Shown here: positions 45,586 through 58,540 of the stretch, in pieces
Numbering within the stretch: position 1 is the stretch's first letter
How the letters are laid out: each line of letters begins with the position of its first letter
Source of the DNA: Poronia punctata
Lineage: Eukaryota; Ascomycota; Sordariomycetes; Xylariales; Xylariaceae
Length of the DNA stretch: 64,000 bases
Direction of reading: 5' to 3'
Assembly (NCBI GenBank): GCA_022579005.1
Contig: MU401470.1
Coordinates: 186,001-250,000, forward strand
Made by a program: the position numbers and the translations under genes
Notes under the pieces: model-generated
Told to the model about the DNA's origin: nothing
The model's database searches: none
What the model saw: only the letters and a program-made list of their open reading frames with translations

Positions 45586-48070
45586 ATGGCGTCACCGCGC
45601 GACGAGGGACACATCGAGCCGAATCTCTTAACGGTTACCAAACTGCCGTGGCTTGCGGATCCCATCCTCCCTGAGGATAAGCTCAGGCCTAAAGATCTGG
45701 GAGAGTTCGATGATTTGCAGCTGCAAGGAATTGAATCTTTGACGAGGCGTGAGTATGATATCCATCGGATTCCTCGCTTCAAGAAGGCACGCACTTATAT
45801 ATCTCTTATGAAATGATATCTGTTGTTAAGACTGACATACCTGGTGTAGCATTCCGAACCAACGAATCTGGAAGTAAGACGGCGCGAATCTGAGCCATGG
45901 GTCAATGATGTTCTGGGCTGACAGGGCTGTGTTATATCAGATGTTTTATGATCTGTGGTTTGTCGCAAACTTGCAAATCTTCACAGCGGTACGGCGCACC
46001 TTGGGATAAACGAAGGATGGCCGCTGAGTCGCTGACCAACTGTGTTCTCGTTCTACAGATACACACTGTGAATGACGTGACGAATTTATGGTCCTATGTC
46101 GGCTTCATCAGGTACGTACCTTTGTAATCCCATCATCTCCCAACTATCTTTCCCAACCAAAACCTGCAGACTCACACGTAAGCAAAATAGCCTCCTATGG
46201 TTCGATTGGTTTCTTGTCAGCCTCTACGATGTCCGATACCTTGCCGACAGCGTTTTCGAGCGTGTGGCCCGAGTCCTCCACATGGGTGTCATGGTTGGCT
46301 TCGCCGTCATATGCGTCAACTATACTCCTGAAGAACAGAAAATGGAGACTTTCCAGGTAGGATGTGAGTTTGTCCGTCAAAGTGTCAACCGTGTGATCTG
46401 CCGTTATTGAACCCAATGACTTGACAGCACTCGTCCTCATGGTGTCAAGAGTCGTCCTAGCCGTTCGATATTTGTCCATCCTATGGCACGTAAGGCACTT
46501 CAAGGCGGGAAAGAGGGCGATTTCCATCTGCGTCGCCCTAAATCTAGCTGCCGCGCTAATCTACATGGGAGTAACTTTCCGCTTCCATCACAGCAGGAAC
46601 AGTCGTGCATATGGGACGTGGTATGCTGTCAGTGGCGTCGAGTCCCTTGCCCAGCTTGGTCTGTCGCTGTACTTCGAGGTGCTCAGCTTCGATGGTACGC
46701 ATCTAAGCCAGCGCGTGACTCTGGCTACACTCTTCATGCTCGCTGAAGGTATGTTGCACGCGCGTGGTTATGCCCGACTGCCCGAGGATTGCTTGCGGAA
46801 AATGGCACCTAACGTGTATTAAACAGGCATTAACGTATTGGGTGAGAACGTCGTCCTCATCGTCAAGAATAAAAAATGGAGTGAGTAAATAAAAAGAAGG
46901 AGCCAAGCTATCCGTCCGTCTTCTAATGTAGAATAGCACCTCCATCCATTGGAAGTCTGACGGCCGGTGTTGCACTGATCTACTTCCTGTATATGATCTA
47001 TTTTGATTGGGTCGACAACCATCGCACCCTTAAAGGTATTCGTCAGGTCGTGGTAAGTCAAGTAGGTAGCCGCCTTCCTTCGACTGCGATAATTGATGAC
47101 AATGCATTCAGTGGACCCAGCTACACTTGCCGTTCCATATCGTATTACTTCTGTTGTCGGAAGGTGCCTCCCAGTTTGTGCAGTGGTGGAAGATTGTACG
47201 TTTTACCATTGACTGTTCCGTCGGAAAGGGAGCCTTGCTAACCCCTTGCCGTCCCGTGCCTTCTCTGAGTAGATTGAGTCCATCTATGACGTATTAGGCA
47301 CACTCGGTGACGCTCTTGCACAGCTCAGAAAAGGCTTCCGAAGCTTGGAGCCAGACCACTTGTCCCAAGCTGTCTTGGACACCTTCAACAATACTGCCAA
47401 CCAACTCTTTCAAGAATACGAACTGTTCGAAGAATACAAGCCTAATTACGGGCAGACGAAAGAGTCAATTGATAAGGCGCTCACTGACATGTTCCACATT
47501 CCCAATGAGTTCTACTACGAGTACTTGTCGGGTAAAGCTGGCAACATGACCATGGATTATGAAACCTCCTTCTTCCATGATTTCTTTACCCTGTTCATAT
47601 CACTCAGCAACTCCATCTGTGAGAAGTACAAGATCGACCCAGTGGAGGACATAACCAAGAAGCTGGGCGAGGACGCCCCGGCCCCGTGGGGCAAGGTACA
47701 GGACGCCGCTATCGAGTCCACCCTGGCGCGCTATCAAATCACCATCGCCTTCACCTTTGTCTCTGCGGGTCTCACTCTCGTCCTGCTTGTCCTGCTCTTC
47801 TCCTTTGCGCGGCCCCGTCGCGCCTGGTCGTGGAGCGTCGCCGTCCGGATGGTCTTCTTCGCGCTCGTTGGGCTGGCGCTCGCCCTCACCACTCTTGGCG
47901 TCAGATCAGACAAGTTGCCTGATCTTTTAACGCCGTGGCTGCTGCCGACGCTCACGCTCGTCTTCTTCGTCGTCGTCATACTCTCGCACTGGCCTCGCCG
48001 GCCCTTACCCGACTCTTTCATGTTCTGGCGGAGGATATTCCCGAGTAAGAATAAACGGAGACGCGTATAG
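45586..48070 (+). CDS. LtrA-family (low temperature requirement A) multispan membrane protein
   Basis: Ten exons: 45586-45748, 45850-45873, 45941-45988, 46059-46111, 46170-46363, 46428-46748, 46827-46880, 46937-47052, 47112-47195, 47273-48070, about 617 residues. Exons 2-10 join in frame and give the family core: HSEPTNLE, MFYDLWFVANLQIFTA, LLWFDWFLVSLYDVRY, DSVFERV, LVLMVSRVVLAVRYL, IYFDWVDNHR, HIVLLLLSEGASQF, then a C-terminal domain with four more hydrophobic helices. The family is predicted to sit in membranes; its function in fungi is unknown. The exon 1-exon 2 junction does not keep frame: exon 1 ends in phase 1 (AGG C|GTGAGT) while exon 2 needs phase 0. A one-base indel, a non-canonical splice or early decay are all possible, as is an unrelated exon 1. 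Confidence 0.85.
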
Positions 48071-48719
48071 GCGCATGGTCTCTAGTCGTGACGGCTTATG
48101 ATGAGATGCATGCATCCAAAACAAAAGATTAGAAGTATCCAGTTCCGCATTTCTTGAGGGGCCGCGTGGTTGGCTGTAATTACTCTGCGTCACGGAAGGG
48201 ATTTATTCAAGGTAGAACGTTTCCCTGTGATGATTCTTGTATAGCATTTCATTTAAATTTATCTAAAAAGCGACTTTTGTCTCCATATCCATCATATCTG
48301 GTCCGCAAAATGCTGTTGCATCATGAAAACAATTTCTTTCTCTTCTTCCTTTTTTTCTTTAAAAAAAGGAAAGAAAGAAAGAAGGGTTTATCCAGTAATT
48401 ATTAACCTAACCTTAGGGGTCTTTTTTCCCCCAACAAGTCTTAAGGTGGTTACACATATTTGCTTTTTAGCTAGGAGTTAGTTTTAGGCTTGACTTTTAC
48501 CTCCCTAGTATTATGTTAAAAGGGGGGGGGGGGGGGTTTGACGAGCTGCAAAAATACGCTTACTTCAAGACAACGACAAACCAATGGCACTTACACAGAT
48601 GTATATTTATTTCGCTGTCAACCCATTTTTCACATTACCTATATAATATACAACATGCCATAGGTATCTGTATATAAACTATACTCGAGGAAAAGCAAAT
48701 TTCTCAAGAAATAGGTAAA
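48071..48719. other. Convergent 3' region with poly-G run
   Basis: 650 bp between the stops of the LtrA-family gene and the facing mannosidase gene. It contains a poly-T/poly-A hairpin-like stretch near 48345-48375 and 15 G at 48522-48536. No gene is seen. Confidence 0.6.
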
Positions 48720-51700
48720 TCAAAGCACAACCAGGTTATTGATAGTCAACCCCTGACTTTCCACATGATACCTCCTCCTCATGCCTATACTCCTCGCCTT
48801 TTTCATCAACTCGTACGCCGTCTCCCCACCACCGACCATTACCATGGGAATGGGACGGTGTCTGGGGACTCCTCCGGGGGTTCTCTGTTCTTCGTCTAGA
48901 AAGGGGCGGATTAGGTTGAAACCCCAGACGTCTTCTTCTTCTTCTTGTCCTTGTTCTTTGTCATCGGATACGATGATGACGAGTTGTAGAGCGTCACGAC
49001 CGGGTGCGAAAGAAGGGATGTTGGATAATTTTGCGGAAAATGAACAGCCGCCTCGACGCATGATGATTACTTGGTGTTCTTTCGGGGCTGATTCGGGAAG
49101 TTTCCCGTCACAGGCTTGATGGGCGAAATAGATGTTTTGCCAGGAGAGGGAAGGGATGTTGGCTACGAGATTTGGGTTGGGCGATTCGGGAATATCGGGT
49201 AAAGGGGCTACTCCTGCGCCGAGAGCGGTGATGGCCGGCATGTCGACGTATCTGTATGTTGGTACTGGGGAGGGTATAGGGCTGAAGGTAACAGCCGGTT
49301 CTCGCAAGACAGAGGTGATTTGCTGAAAGAGAGAATCGAAGAAGTTGGTTGCGCCTAGGGGGGCCGCGTCTTGCATTTCAATGATAGGCTCTGAGTCGAT
49401 CGGGGGCTGAGGTTCCGTTTCTTGTAACTCAATGATAGACTCTGACTCGGTCGAGGGCTGGGGTTCCGTGCTTGTCGAGTCGGGCTTTGGATTTTCGTCT
49501 CTGACCTCAAGTTGGAGTAGGATATCGATGAAGACCGAATCACGAACCCGATGAAATAGGGGGTCCGAAAAGTCGGAGAGGAGGTCTCGAGAGATGAACA
49601 CTTTCTCGTCCCTGCCCAAGAACAAAGTATTTACACTGAATGCCCTCCAGCCTCTGTTGGACGAGATGGGTGGCTCTTCTAGGATCAGTCCTAGCTTTGC
49701 TCCCGATAGGTTGTTGATAGCGATGCCGTCGCTGCCCATGCGAACCAAGTTGTTGTTGCCGAACACGATGTTGAACGCACTTCCAACCGACTGCTGCGCT
49801 GTTGAAGGGAACTCAATGATGCTGGTGTGTCGTCGTTTAGACGCTACACACACACCATCGGCTGGCAACTGGGACGGTGGCAGTGTCCACGGGAAATACG
49901 TGTGGTTCGAGACCTTTACTAGCGGCTTCCCCTCGTTCAGGTCGGACTGACTGGAATGCGAGGCAAGGCGTATGATGTTGTGGTAGTTGGGAACATCGTG
50001 AAGCCGGATAAGGGACGCAGCATTGTAGAGATCGGACCGGGCGGCAATAGCTGAGCCAGAAAGTGGTGGAAGCGAAGGTGGTACTGGGCAGGTATTGGTG
50101 AAATTCTGGTCATAGTACGGCTTAACGGAGTTGCCACCGGAGGACCTCCGGTGCTGACGCTCACTGGACTGACGAGGGATGATCAGGGGATGGCCCTCTG
50201 TGGTGAACACATACGGCGCGTCCATTTTGTTGAGTGGATGATCGGCGTCGAATAATAGATATAAATACTTGGCCGTTTCACCCAAGAAGAAGCTCTCCAT
50301 ACGGTCGCTCTTCTCGCCCGTACGCACATCTTGGAGGCCAGACCAGCCGCATTCCGTCCAACAGCGTCTGTTGATATCCTTCAATACCATTTCACCCACG
50401 TAGAGATACCAAGGGTCTTGAGTGGCACGATAGAGATGGTAAGTAGACTCAATGAACTCGGGACGACCTGGCCACCAACCCAAACCGCCTTCCACATTTC
50501 CATCGCGAACGGACCAGCGTTCCGGTAGGGCGGAGTACCGAGTCCACAGGGCTGCGTAGAGAAGATGCGTTTCGATTGCTTCGTCCAGTTCCCCGGCGAG
50601 GGCGAGCAGGCCAGAATAATAAGCACCAAGACTGTCGATCCAGAAGGTCTGCGGAGACCCGGTAGAGACATGTACATTGATATAATGCGGGTGATGCATG
50701 TCAGAATATAGATGACGCTTGATAGCGGCATGGGCATGATGCCAGGCTTCTAGAAATGAGTCGGCCGAGTTGTCCCAGTCCGAGAGGGGAGTATAGATTC
50801 GGTTGGGGTCAAGCCAGCTGCTGCCTTGAGCGGTGTGGTCAGGCATTGTTTGGTTTGGCAACTCATGTCCCGATAGGAGGATATGCGTCTTGAAAGCATA
50901 TTCGAAAAAGCTATCGATACCGGCGCCAATACCGGAAAAGCCCCCTATCCAGTGTCCTTGCTCGGCATCGACACCTGCACCTAACAAGCCGATATTGCTT
51001 CTCCTCGACCAGACGGCCCAGAACGCTCTCTTGGCCGCTTGCTCAAAACGAGAATCGCCGGTGAGACGACTCAAGACGGTAAATTCTAGAACCAGACTGC
51101 CTGCCCCGGCACTACATGTCTCTGTAATTTCGGGCGATCCCTGGGCATTCTCAGGATCCACATAATCTTCTCCATGTAGTGGTGAGTTGACATAAAAGGG
51201 TATGCCATGTCGGAGATTGACCCGAGGGTAGGGCATGCCTGTCTGCGTGTAAAAGGCAGGGAGCAAGCGTTGGGCCAGGTCGAGCGCAAGCCGCAACAAC
51301 TGACCATCGTACTTGAAGCCGTTGGGCCAGACGATTGGGTGTTTTTCGACATCCACACCATCCTTGTGCGGTTCATAGCCTGCAATCGGCAGCTCACCTA
51401 CGGCAAATAAATGCGCGCTCAGGAGTCCGCCTACACCTCGAATGACCGTCTCAAAGACCTGCACTTTGCTGTCGACATCGAAGCCTCGACCCCGAGCTCC
51501 GACGCCAGACGGACCGTCACGGCCGTCGCCGTAGTGTGCCACCAGAGCAGCGACGCCATGCTGGAAATCGGCCAATGCCTTGGGGCCCGTGTCTCTACTA
51601 TCGGGCGGGGCGGAAGCGAGGATGGCGAGGGTCGAGAGGCTGTCGATCAGGGTCAAAGAGTAATTACCCAGCACATCGTTGAGCTCGACGTTTCTAGGGT

Positions 51701-52067
51701 TCATGGCATCGCGCGTCAGGGGTGTACAAGAGATGGGTCGCAACTGCGATTTACGAGAATGAGCTGGTCGATCGATTTCTAACGACTACAAGAAGATGGG
51801 GTCACCGCGCGCGCACAACTGAGCGAAGCATACCTCGTCTTCGGGGAAAGCTATCTCCATATAGTTATCAAACCCGTGATAAAACATGTCAACCGTCTCC
51901 TGTCGCAATTGTGCGACGCGGTCTGGCCGCATGGCCACCACAGGTTCCAGCCATGGTAGCACCAGGAGCGCGACGAGCACGAGCAACCTAGGGAAACACC
52001 AGGAGGTCGCAAGTTGGGTCGGAAGCGATGAGGCCAACTTGCAGCCGGCCAAGCCAGGCAAGGGCAT
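48720..52067 (-). CDS. EDEM-type alpha-mannosidase (GH47) with PA domain
   Basis: Exons 52067-51834 and 51743-48720 join in phase 0 over a 90 bp intron (GTATGC...GCAG) to 1085 residues. A hydrophobic signal or signal-anchor segment lies near residues 27-46 (PRLLVLVALLVLPWL). GH47 begins at about residue 50 (RQETVDMFYHGFDNYMEIAF) and includes NVELNDVLGNYSLTLIDSL, SAGAGSLVLEFTVLSRLTGD, GLGWWPGRPEFIESTYHLYRAT and YVFTTEGHPL. A protease-associated domain (QNIYFAHQACDG, IIMRRGGCSFSAK) follows near 910-980. This layout matches ER-degradation-enhancing mannosidases (Htm1/Mnl1, EDEM), which trim mannose from misfolded glycoproteins in the ER and hand them to degradation. A proline/glutamate linker before the PA domain has two imperfect copies of an (S/D)xEPIIE-(L/M)QxxxP unit. 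Confidence 0.92.
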
Positions 52068-55000
52068 CACCGATAGTAAGTTGCGAAAGAATGCATGTGG
52101 GGGGGTATCCGAGATTCAACAATCCGACAAGCGCACAAGGACTTGTGGTGAGAGTGCTCTCACCGGTTCCTGGCACCACAAGAAAAAAAAAGGAAGGACT
52201 TCCCAGACAGAAGAAAAGAAAACGTGGAGAAAACACACAAAAACTTCTAAAAGACCCTATCAGAAGATATGTTGTTGGTAGCCCGAGGCTGCGCTCCTTT
52301 GCAGATTGGAAATTCAATGAACATCTAGAAAATGATGTTATCAAGCCAAATGTCTTGTGGTTATTGGTCTACTTGTCACCAAATGAGACAATATGTGTAG
52401 GTACCGTGTACTCAAATGCCCAGCGAGCAAGGCTGATTGATGTGACGTTATAGCGCCAGATACTGCATCTAACCCGCTATGACCGTCACTAGATGTTTGG
52501 GTGTAGCCATGACAAGGTTATTCTTTGTTGTACTGAGTACATTTAGCGTTTCTAGCCTAGGGGGAACTCAATTAAGGACACGTACGATGAGTACCAGGAT
52601 ATCCTCTAGTGGGTCTGATTACCTAATCCAACCACCTACTTATTACGTCAAGGAGGTTAATTTGAGTCGACTCAAGTTGTACAGGGGAGGAAGATTGAGA
52701 GCATAACCGGTGGGCGTTTCAAGAATGATGAGATGTAGAGTTAGGAAACAATAAAGATTTGGCTCAAGAAGGACGGGCAACCAGTGCGACTCAGTCCTGG
52801 CCCCTGAGAACCACACAGAGGCTAGGTTAGCATATTTACCCAATATCATGGAGCTCATAAACCATCACCTGAGGCTGTAGGACAAAGTCCATTCTGTTGA
52901 TTTCCTTGACACGGACTATATTAGGCAATGGGATAGAACTTTCATAGCGCCAGCTCAGAGTAGGTAGGTAGATAGATAGTAATTCAACTAGAAGATGTCC
53001 AAGCCGGCGACCATGCATATTTGTAGGATATGCGGGAAGGGGCCCTGTAATAAGAAAGTTTCCAAATGAGGAGAACCTTATACCGTCGTTAAGTTGACAG
53101 CTAAGTATGCAGTAATTAAGTGCTAGGTTAGATGAGCTATCCCTTTTTGTCAAAACACTTTAAAGGTTTTTACTCAGTAAATACCACATACCAATGAATA
53201 GCCGGTGCCTACGAGTAATAAGCCGTTCCGCTTCCGAAGCCGATGTTGTTACGTTTGCTCCCCACATTCCAAACCCCCAACGGGTTTAGCCGGAGAAATG
53301 ACGGTCATTTTGTGGGTCCTTTGTCAAAAGAGCCGTACATTAGAAACGTCAGCTATACTCCTATTTGGGGATAATTATCCCCAAAAAAAGCAAACCTACC
53401 TAACCTTACCTAACCTCCTAACCTCAGACGCGTGTGGAAAAATCGTATAGGCTGGGGGAATAAGTATGTACCTTTAAGAAATTTCGACTCATACGGTGCG
53501 TCATTTACATAGGAGGTTACTGGCCTCTCTCTAAGAAAAAAAAAAGAAATTAAGAATACCACCCCGGATGTGGTATAGGAATTATGTGCTTTCATCAGGA
53601 AAGAGACGGAAAACCTCCCGGTCCTTTTCTCATAGGTAAGTAGGTAAACCAAAAAAATGTGACACACCCTTCTTGACTTAGCTTTGCCATGTGTTCGGTA
53701 GTTAAGATGAAATGAATGAAACCCTTAAGCGCGTGGAACCCGGTTAGTTACACAGATTCCAACATTGCCACATGGTTTTTCCCCAGTGAACTGGGAGGCC
53801 AGCCAGGTCACTATATTCGGTTGGTTTGGTAGCATTTGCTACAAACTCACGTTTTATTTTATTTTTTCCACCCCGGCATTAGGTAGGTAGGCGCAGTCCC
53901 GACTACTACGTAAAGGTCTCATGCAGTGAAACAACACGAGGTGCCGTAGTATAATTTGCAGATCGGCTTTGTTTTAAGGGTGATGATGCGCGTGCTGTAA
54001 CGTTTCTTTGGGCAGTCTAGTCAGCCGTAGTATCTACTCGTACACGTAGTTCTCGGGCTTGGATCTACGCTCTCTACCCTAGATAATGAGCTCATTCTCT
54101 TTACTAGTACGAAATACATGACAAAAGTAAAGGACATTCCGACCGCTACCCATTACGACGCAGCTAGATAGAGCAATAGGTAGATCCTGGTAAAAGAGTC
54201 GAGGGTTAGGTAGCAGATTCCCCCGCTGGCGGACTAAAGTGGGAACATCTAACCCGGAAAAGTTTACTTTCCGCACAATTACAATAAGCCGGCCCGTTTA
54301 GATTTTCAAATATCACGACCGGGGACCCCCGATCCTGCCATGGATAAAGAAGTATAGTATAGATTTAGGTCGGGGAGAAGCCGTTGGCTAAGAGTCATCC
54401 AGTGACTTGGGTTAAATAAATCTTGCTAATTAGCTGGGGCAAAGGGCTTGGAGTCAGTCTAATTTAAGTGCATAAGCGTCTTATTAGGGCGGATCGGTCT
54501 GATGTCCACCCGCCCGTTCGAAATCTCGATAACGTAACAAGGATCTCACACGCGATTGACTTAGACTGTAGACATAGGTAGTGTAAAAGAAAGTTATTTG
54601 TCAAATATTGCTGATTTTTCCAGAGTATCTACCTCGCGGCCAGCGTCATACAACGGTGTGTATCTATCTACATGCTAATAAGTCTGCGTCGGCGGCCGGC
54701 CCCCTTTTCTAGAAGATCCATGGCTGACCCCATAATATCCCGCATTTCCCGAATCTGTAACGGGAATGAGTGAAACGTGTAACTATTCTTAGGAGTACAA
54801 GGTCGTATTTGAATGGTAGCGGGGCTATTTCTATGTGTTTTGATAGGTCTGCTTGATTATATATGGAATAATACGTCGCAAGGGACGGGAAATACACGGG
54901 AAATATGTAATCCTTTGCGGCCCCTGATCGTGACTAAGAATCTGGCCCCGAATGATTCAGGGGATTACGTACTATTCTGGATATAATCTTCAGATGTTGA

Positions 55001-58000
55001 AGAATTTCATCCTTCGCTGGTCTCAAGTCCAATACGGGGTCGATCCTGGCAGCTGGGATATATGCATACATAGATACATGTTGACGTCGAGAACTGTTGT
55101 ATACCAGAAGTACACGGGTCAGAGAAACTAGTATCGAAATGTAAGAACCCTATAGACAGGATACCCTGGCTAGTTTAGGTCATACAGTGAAAGAGGTGTG
55201 AGTGTATCCATGAAAAGGGGACCCTCCTAGGTTACTCGTAGTAGTTAGCTAAGGTAGGTAGTTGGAATATTCCTATCTGCGTCTCTAAAGCCGGACCACA
55301 GTCTCTCTCCGTTACTGACAGTTAACGGCAGCCGTAAGTAGTCATTCTTGGGTATCGTGGCCGTTCAGAGCCCACAAAAGTTGACACACGGGTATGTTGG
55401 GCACCAGGGACCATACCATGGACCCGTCTAAGACATCTCTAGTACCTCAGTCTTGTGGATCTCGTACTTCAACCTGCTCGTAGAAGTGACAGTTTCTAGG
55501 CTCCTTTATCGCATCTGTAGGTGCTGTATTCGAGTCAGTAGAAGCCGGCAGCAGACTGCAATTTTGCTGCTACGAGTGAGGAGGAAGGGCACCACGATGA
55601 GAATAACGTGGTAAATAATACAATATAACCTAGCTTGTTTATAATGCACAGTCTATATCCTTAAATTGGCTATATCATCTCATTTTCAAACTAGTAGCAG
55701 ACTACCCACCTCGTACCCCTATACGACCACTCCCCCTTTTTTAGTCCAATACAACACAGCACTTCACTACCTACTCTTAACAACCCAGCCTAATGCACAG
55801 GTCGAACCTTAAACAATTGTACAGGAACCATCCCTTAGAATGCAAGCTGCCCATGTGCCTCTTCCGATATTCTGGATAGCAAGCTGTAGGTATAGCTCCA
55901 CGTAGAACCAACATGAGACAAGACACATTTGCCCGCAGTAGCGAACTAACACTTCGGTAGGTAGGGCTGAAGAAGAATCTTTGGTACCTAATACGGGGCA
56001 CGAAGCGAAGCTTAACTCGACCACCTGCCATCCATATGCTCGACAGGAAGTGAGTTCAGCAAGGGAGGAGAGAGAGAGAGAGAGACATTACCTAGGTACC
56101 TACCTACTTCTCCATACATACATGCGCCTGAGACAAGCAGAATCCTCATCCCTCGTCTATCTAGTCTGCCATCTACTTACCTACTCGTCTATTCAAAACC
56201 AAACAATCCCGCCACGTCCTTTAACACTGTGCCGTCTTTTCTCCCCATCTCTCAACCTAAACACACCGTGCCACGCGCGACGCCACACCCCTAACCTTAA
56301 CCTACTCGTAGCTCCCAGTCTGCGATATGAAGTAAGTAATAAACATCTTGTTTCACCATCATATGCAGTCCCAGGAAAGCGGGTCAGATCAATGTACTTA
56401 CTTACACACCTTTTAATATGGCCAAGTTTATTTTTACATAGAGAGAGTACTTAGGTAAATTCATCAAGAACCAATCTTTCTGAATGTAACCTCGTAATTC
56501 GTAAATCATTGCATGAAAGAGGCACGAAAATAAAATAAAAAGTCACCCCCTAACCTACCTAGGTAGTCGGTGCCATTAATAAATAAATCGTCCCGTGTAC
56601 TTATGAAGTCATCGGGTTTTCCTGTGTTGTGATAACGGTAGTAGAGTCTGGTCAAGGGAAATAGGAATAGGTACACTTCAACACCCCCCCCCTACCACCA
56701 AGATCCCCCGGATTGTTTATTTATTTACTTTACTTAACTACTTACCTGAATTACTTCAACTCTCTTAACACATCCCGTACCGGCCGGCCGGCAGGCATAC
56801 AACCAACTATACGAGTATTATGTTCCTTAACTTTTCCCTCGTCCTCTTCTTTTATATTTTGTCACCTACCTACCTACCTACCAACCTACCTACCTATATA
56901 GGGCAACCTTGTGATGTCGAGGTAAAGATGCGCCTACCATATAAAACTCCCTAAAAACGAAGCCGGGAAATTGATATACAGACCTCCGTCCAATATATCA
57001 TAATCATACCTACCGGTACCTCGTAGATAGATAGGTAAGGTAGCTAGTTATTAGAGAAAAATATAAAATTAAATTAAATTAAATCCCCCTCTCCAAATAA
57101 ATAAAAACAAACCTCCTCCCTACTCGTACTCCCCCGCAAACATACAACTCATGTTCCAGGTCCAGGTCCAGGTCCAGGTCCAGGTCCAGGTCCATGTCAT
57201 AGAAACCCCGTACCTATACCAGTGGTAAATTAACAAACACCGTCATTGTCATTGTCATTGTATCATCGTCATGTCCATAAGATTCTCTAAACTCAACTAG
57301 GTTACTCGTAACTATCTACAACTAACTATGTACCCAAGGTTACCTACCTAATTTTCCGAACAAGTACCTATATAGATCCAATGAATACGCGTTTTTTTTA
57401 TTATTCATTCCGGCCCATTTAACAATACAATCCTACGTAATAACTTTACCTATCTACCTACCTACCTACCTCCCTCCCTAGATAGAAACACTGACACACA
57501 TAAACATACACACACACACGTACGATACGGTAACCTACCTAGGTAGAGTCCCATCCGGCAGATGAGATGAGATGACAACTCCACAATTCTACAATGACGG
57601 TGAAAAGGGATGTCAGCGTAGCGTCCCGTTCTCACACACAACATCACTTACATAGAGTAGATAGATAGAGTAGTATTGTCTTACTCACATCTTCCTTTCG
57701 GAACTTTTGCCAGACACAACACTGACTCAACCTCACCGTCTTTATAATTAAACCAAAGAGAAGTAGAAGTGAAAAAAAAAAGAAACAAAAAGGATAAGCA
57801 ATTCAACGTGAGTTAGGTAATGATCAGATACGAGTTGTCGAGTACTTACACACAAGAACTGGGACGCCAACTTGGAAGGGATTACGTGGGTGGGGTCTTT
57901 CCATGTGTTTGCTTTGACATGGGCTTAAGCTTGACTTGACACGAAGGACCCAGGCATGCGCTTATTCCATACATGCGCCGACTGAGCCTAAACGGACGTA

Positions 58001-58540
58001 TATAGATGGTTAGGTCATCCTAATGTGACATCACCACGCATTGAGATGGCACAGCAGACAGATGGATGAACAATACGGACTTAAGCTACGAAATATGTAA
58101 TCAACCCCAAAAGACGCGAATGCTTGACGGACTTAGCCGGAGATTTGCTATTACTTGGAAATAAACGTGTCTCCTAGTATAATCCAATGGGACCAGCCGA
58201 ACATGAGTGTTCTATGTTTGGATAACGTTGCGAGACCCGATACATGAAAAAGAATACGCCAAACGCCAATGCTCAAGCTGCCCTCTGGCGTGGATTGCTC
58301 CTCGTGAAAATAGTCTTGCCGAAATTCCCAAGAATCCCAAGTAAATACCTCTGTAACTTCTTCGTGTTGCCGTCAAATTCTTCATGAAAAAAATGCCAAT
58401 CTATGACCGTAAGAGCGGGCGATGCAGAAAAATAGGACATGGTGGAAGATTGAACAGATAAAAGAAATAAAGCAAGGAAACCACCATGTCCAAGAGCCGT
58501 GTCCTGACGACTGAATGGTAACATGTTGTAGATGTGTAGG
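52068..58540. other. Gene-poor stretch, 6.5 kb
   Basis: I found no supported gene on either strand: all open frames are short, without family resemblance, and no exon chain holds frame. It is rich in TAGG/TACC repeats (for example 56861-56895 and 57450-57480), a CCAGGT hexamer array at 57157-57193, (GA)n near 56070-56085 and (CATTGT)n near 57243-57260. Six TACTCGTA-type octamers fall here. A non-coding RNA or decayed transposons cannot be excluded by eye. Confidence 0.6.
57157..57193. repeat. (CCAGGT)n microsatellite
   Basis: About six exact tandem hexamers CCAGGT, in non-coding DNA, followed about 50 bp later by a CATTGT repeat. Confidence 0.9.

Noticed and set aside
54490..54530. GTTCGAAATC resembling a tRNA T-loop
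   Set aside because: No matching D arm, anticodon arm or acceptor stem could be placed around it.
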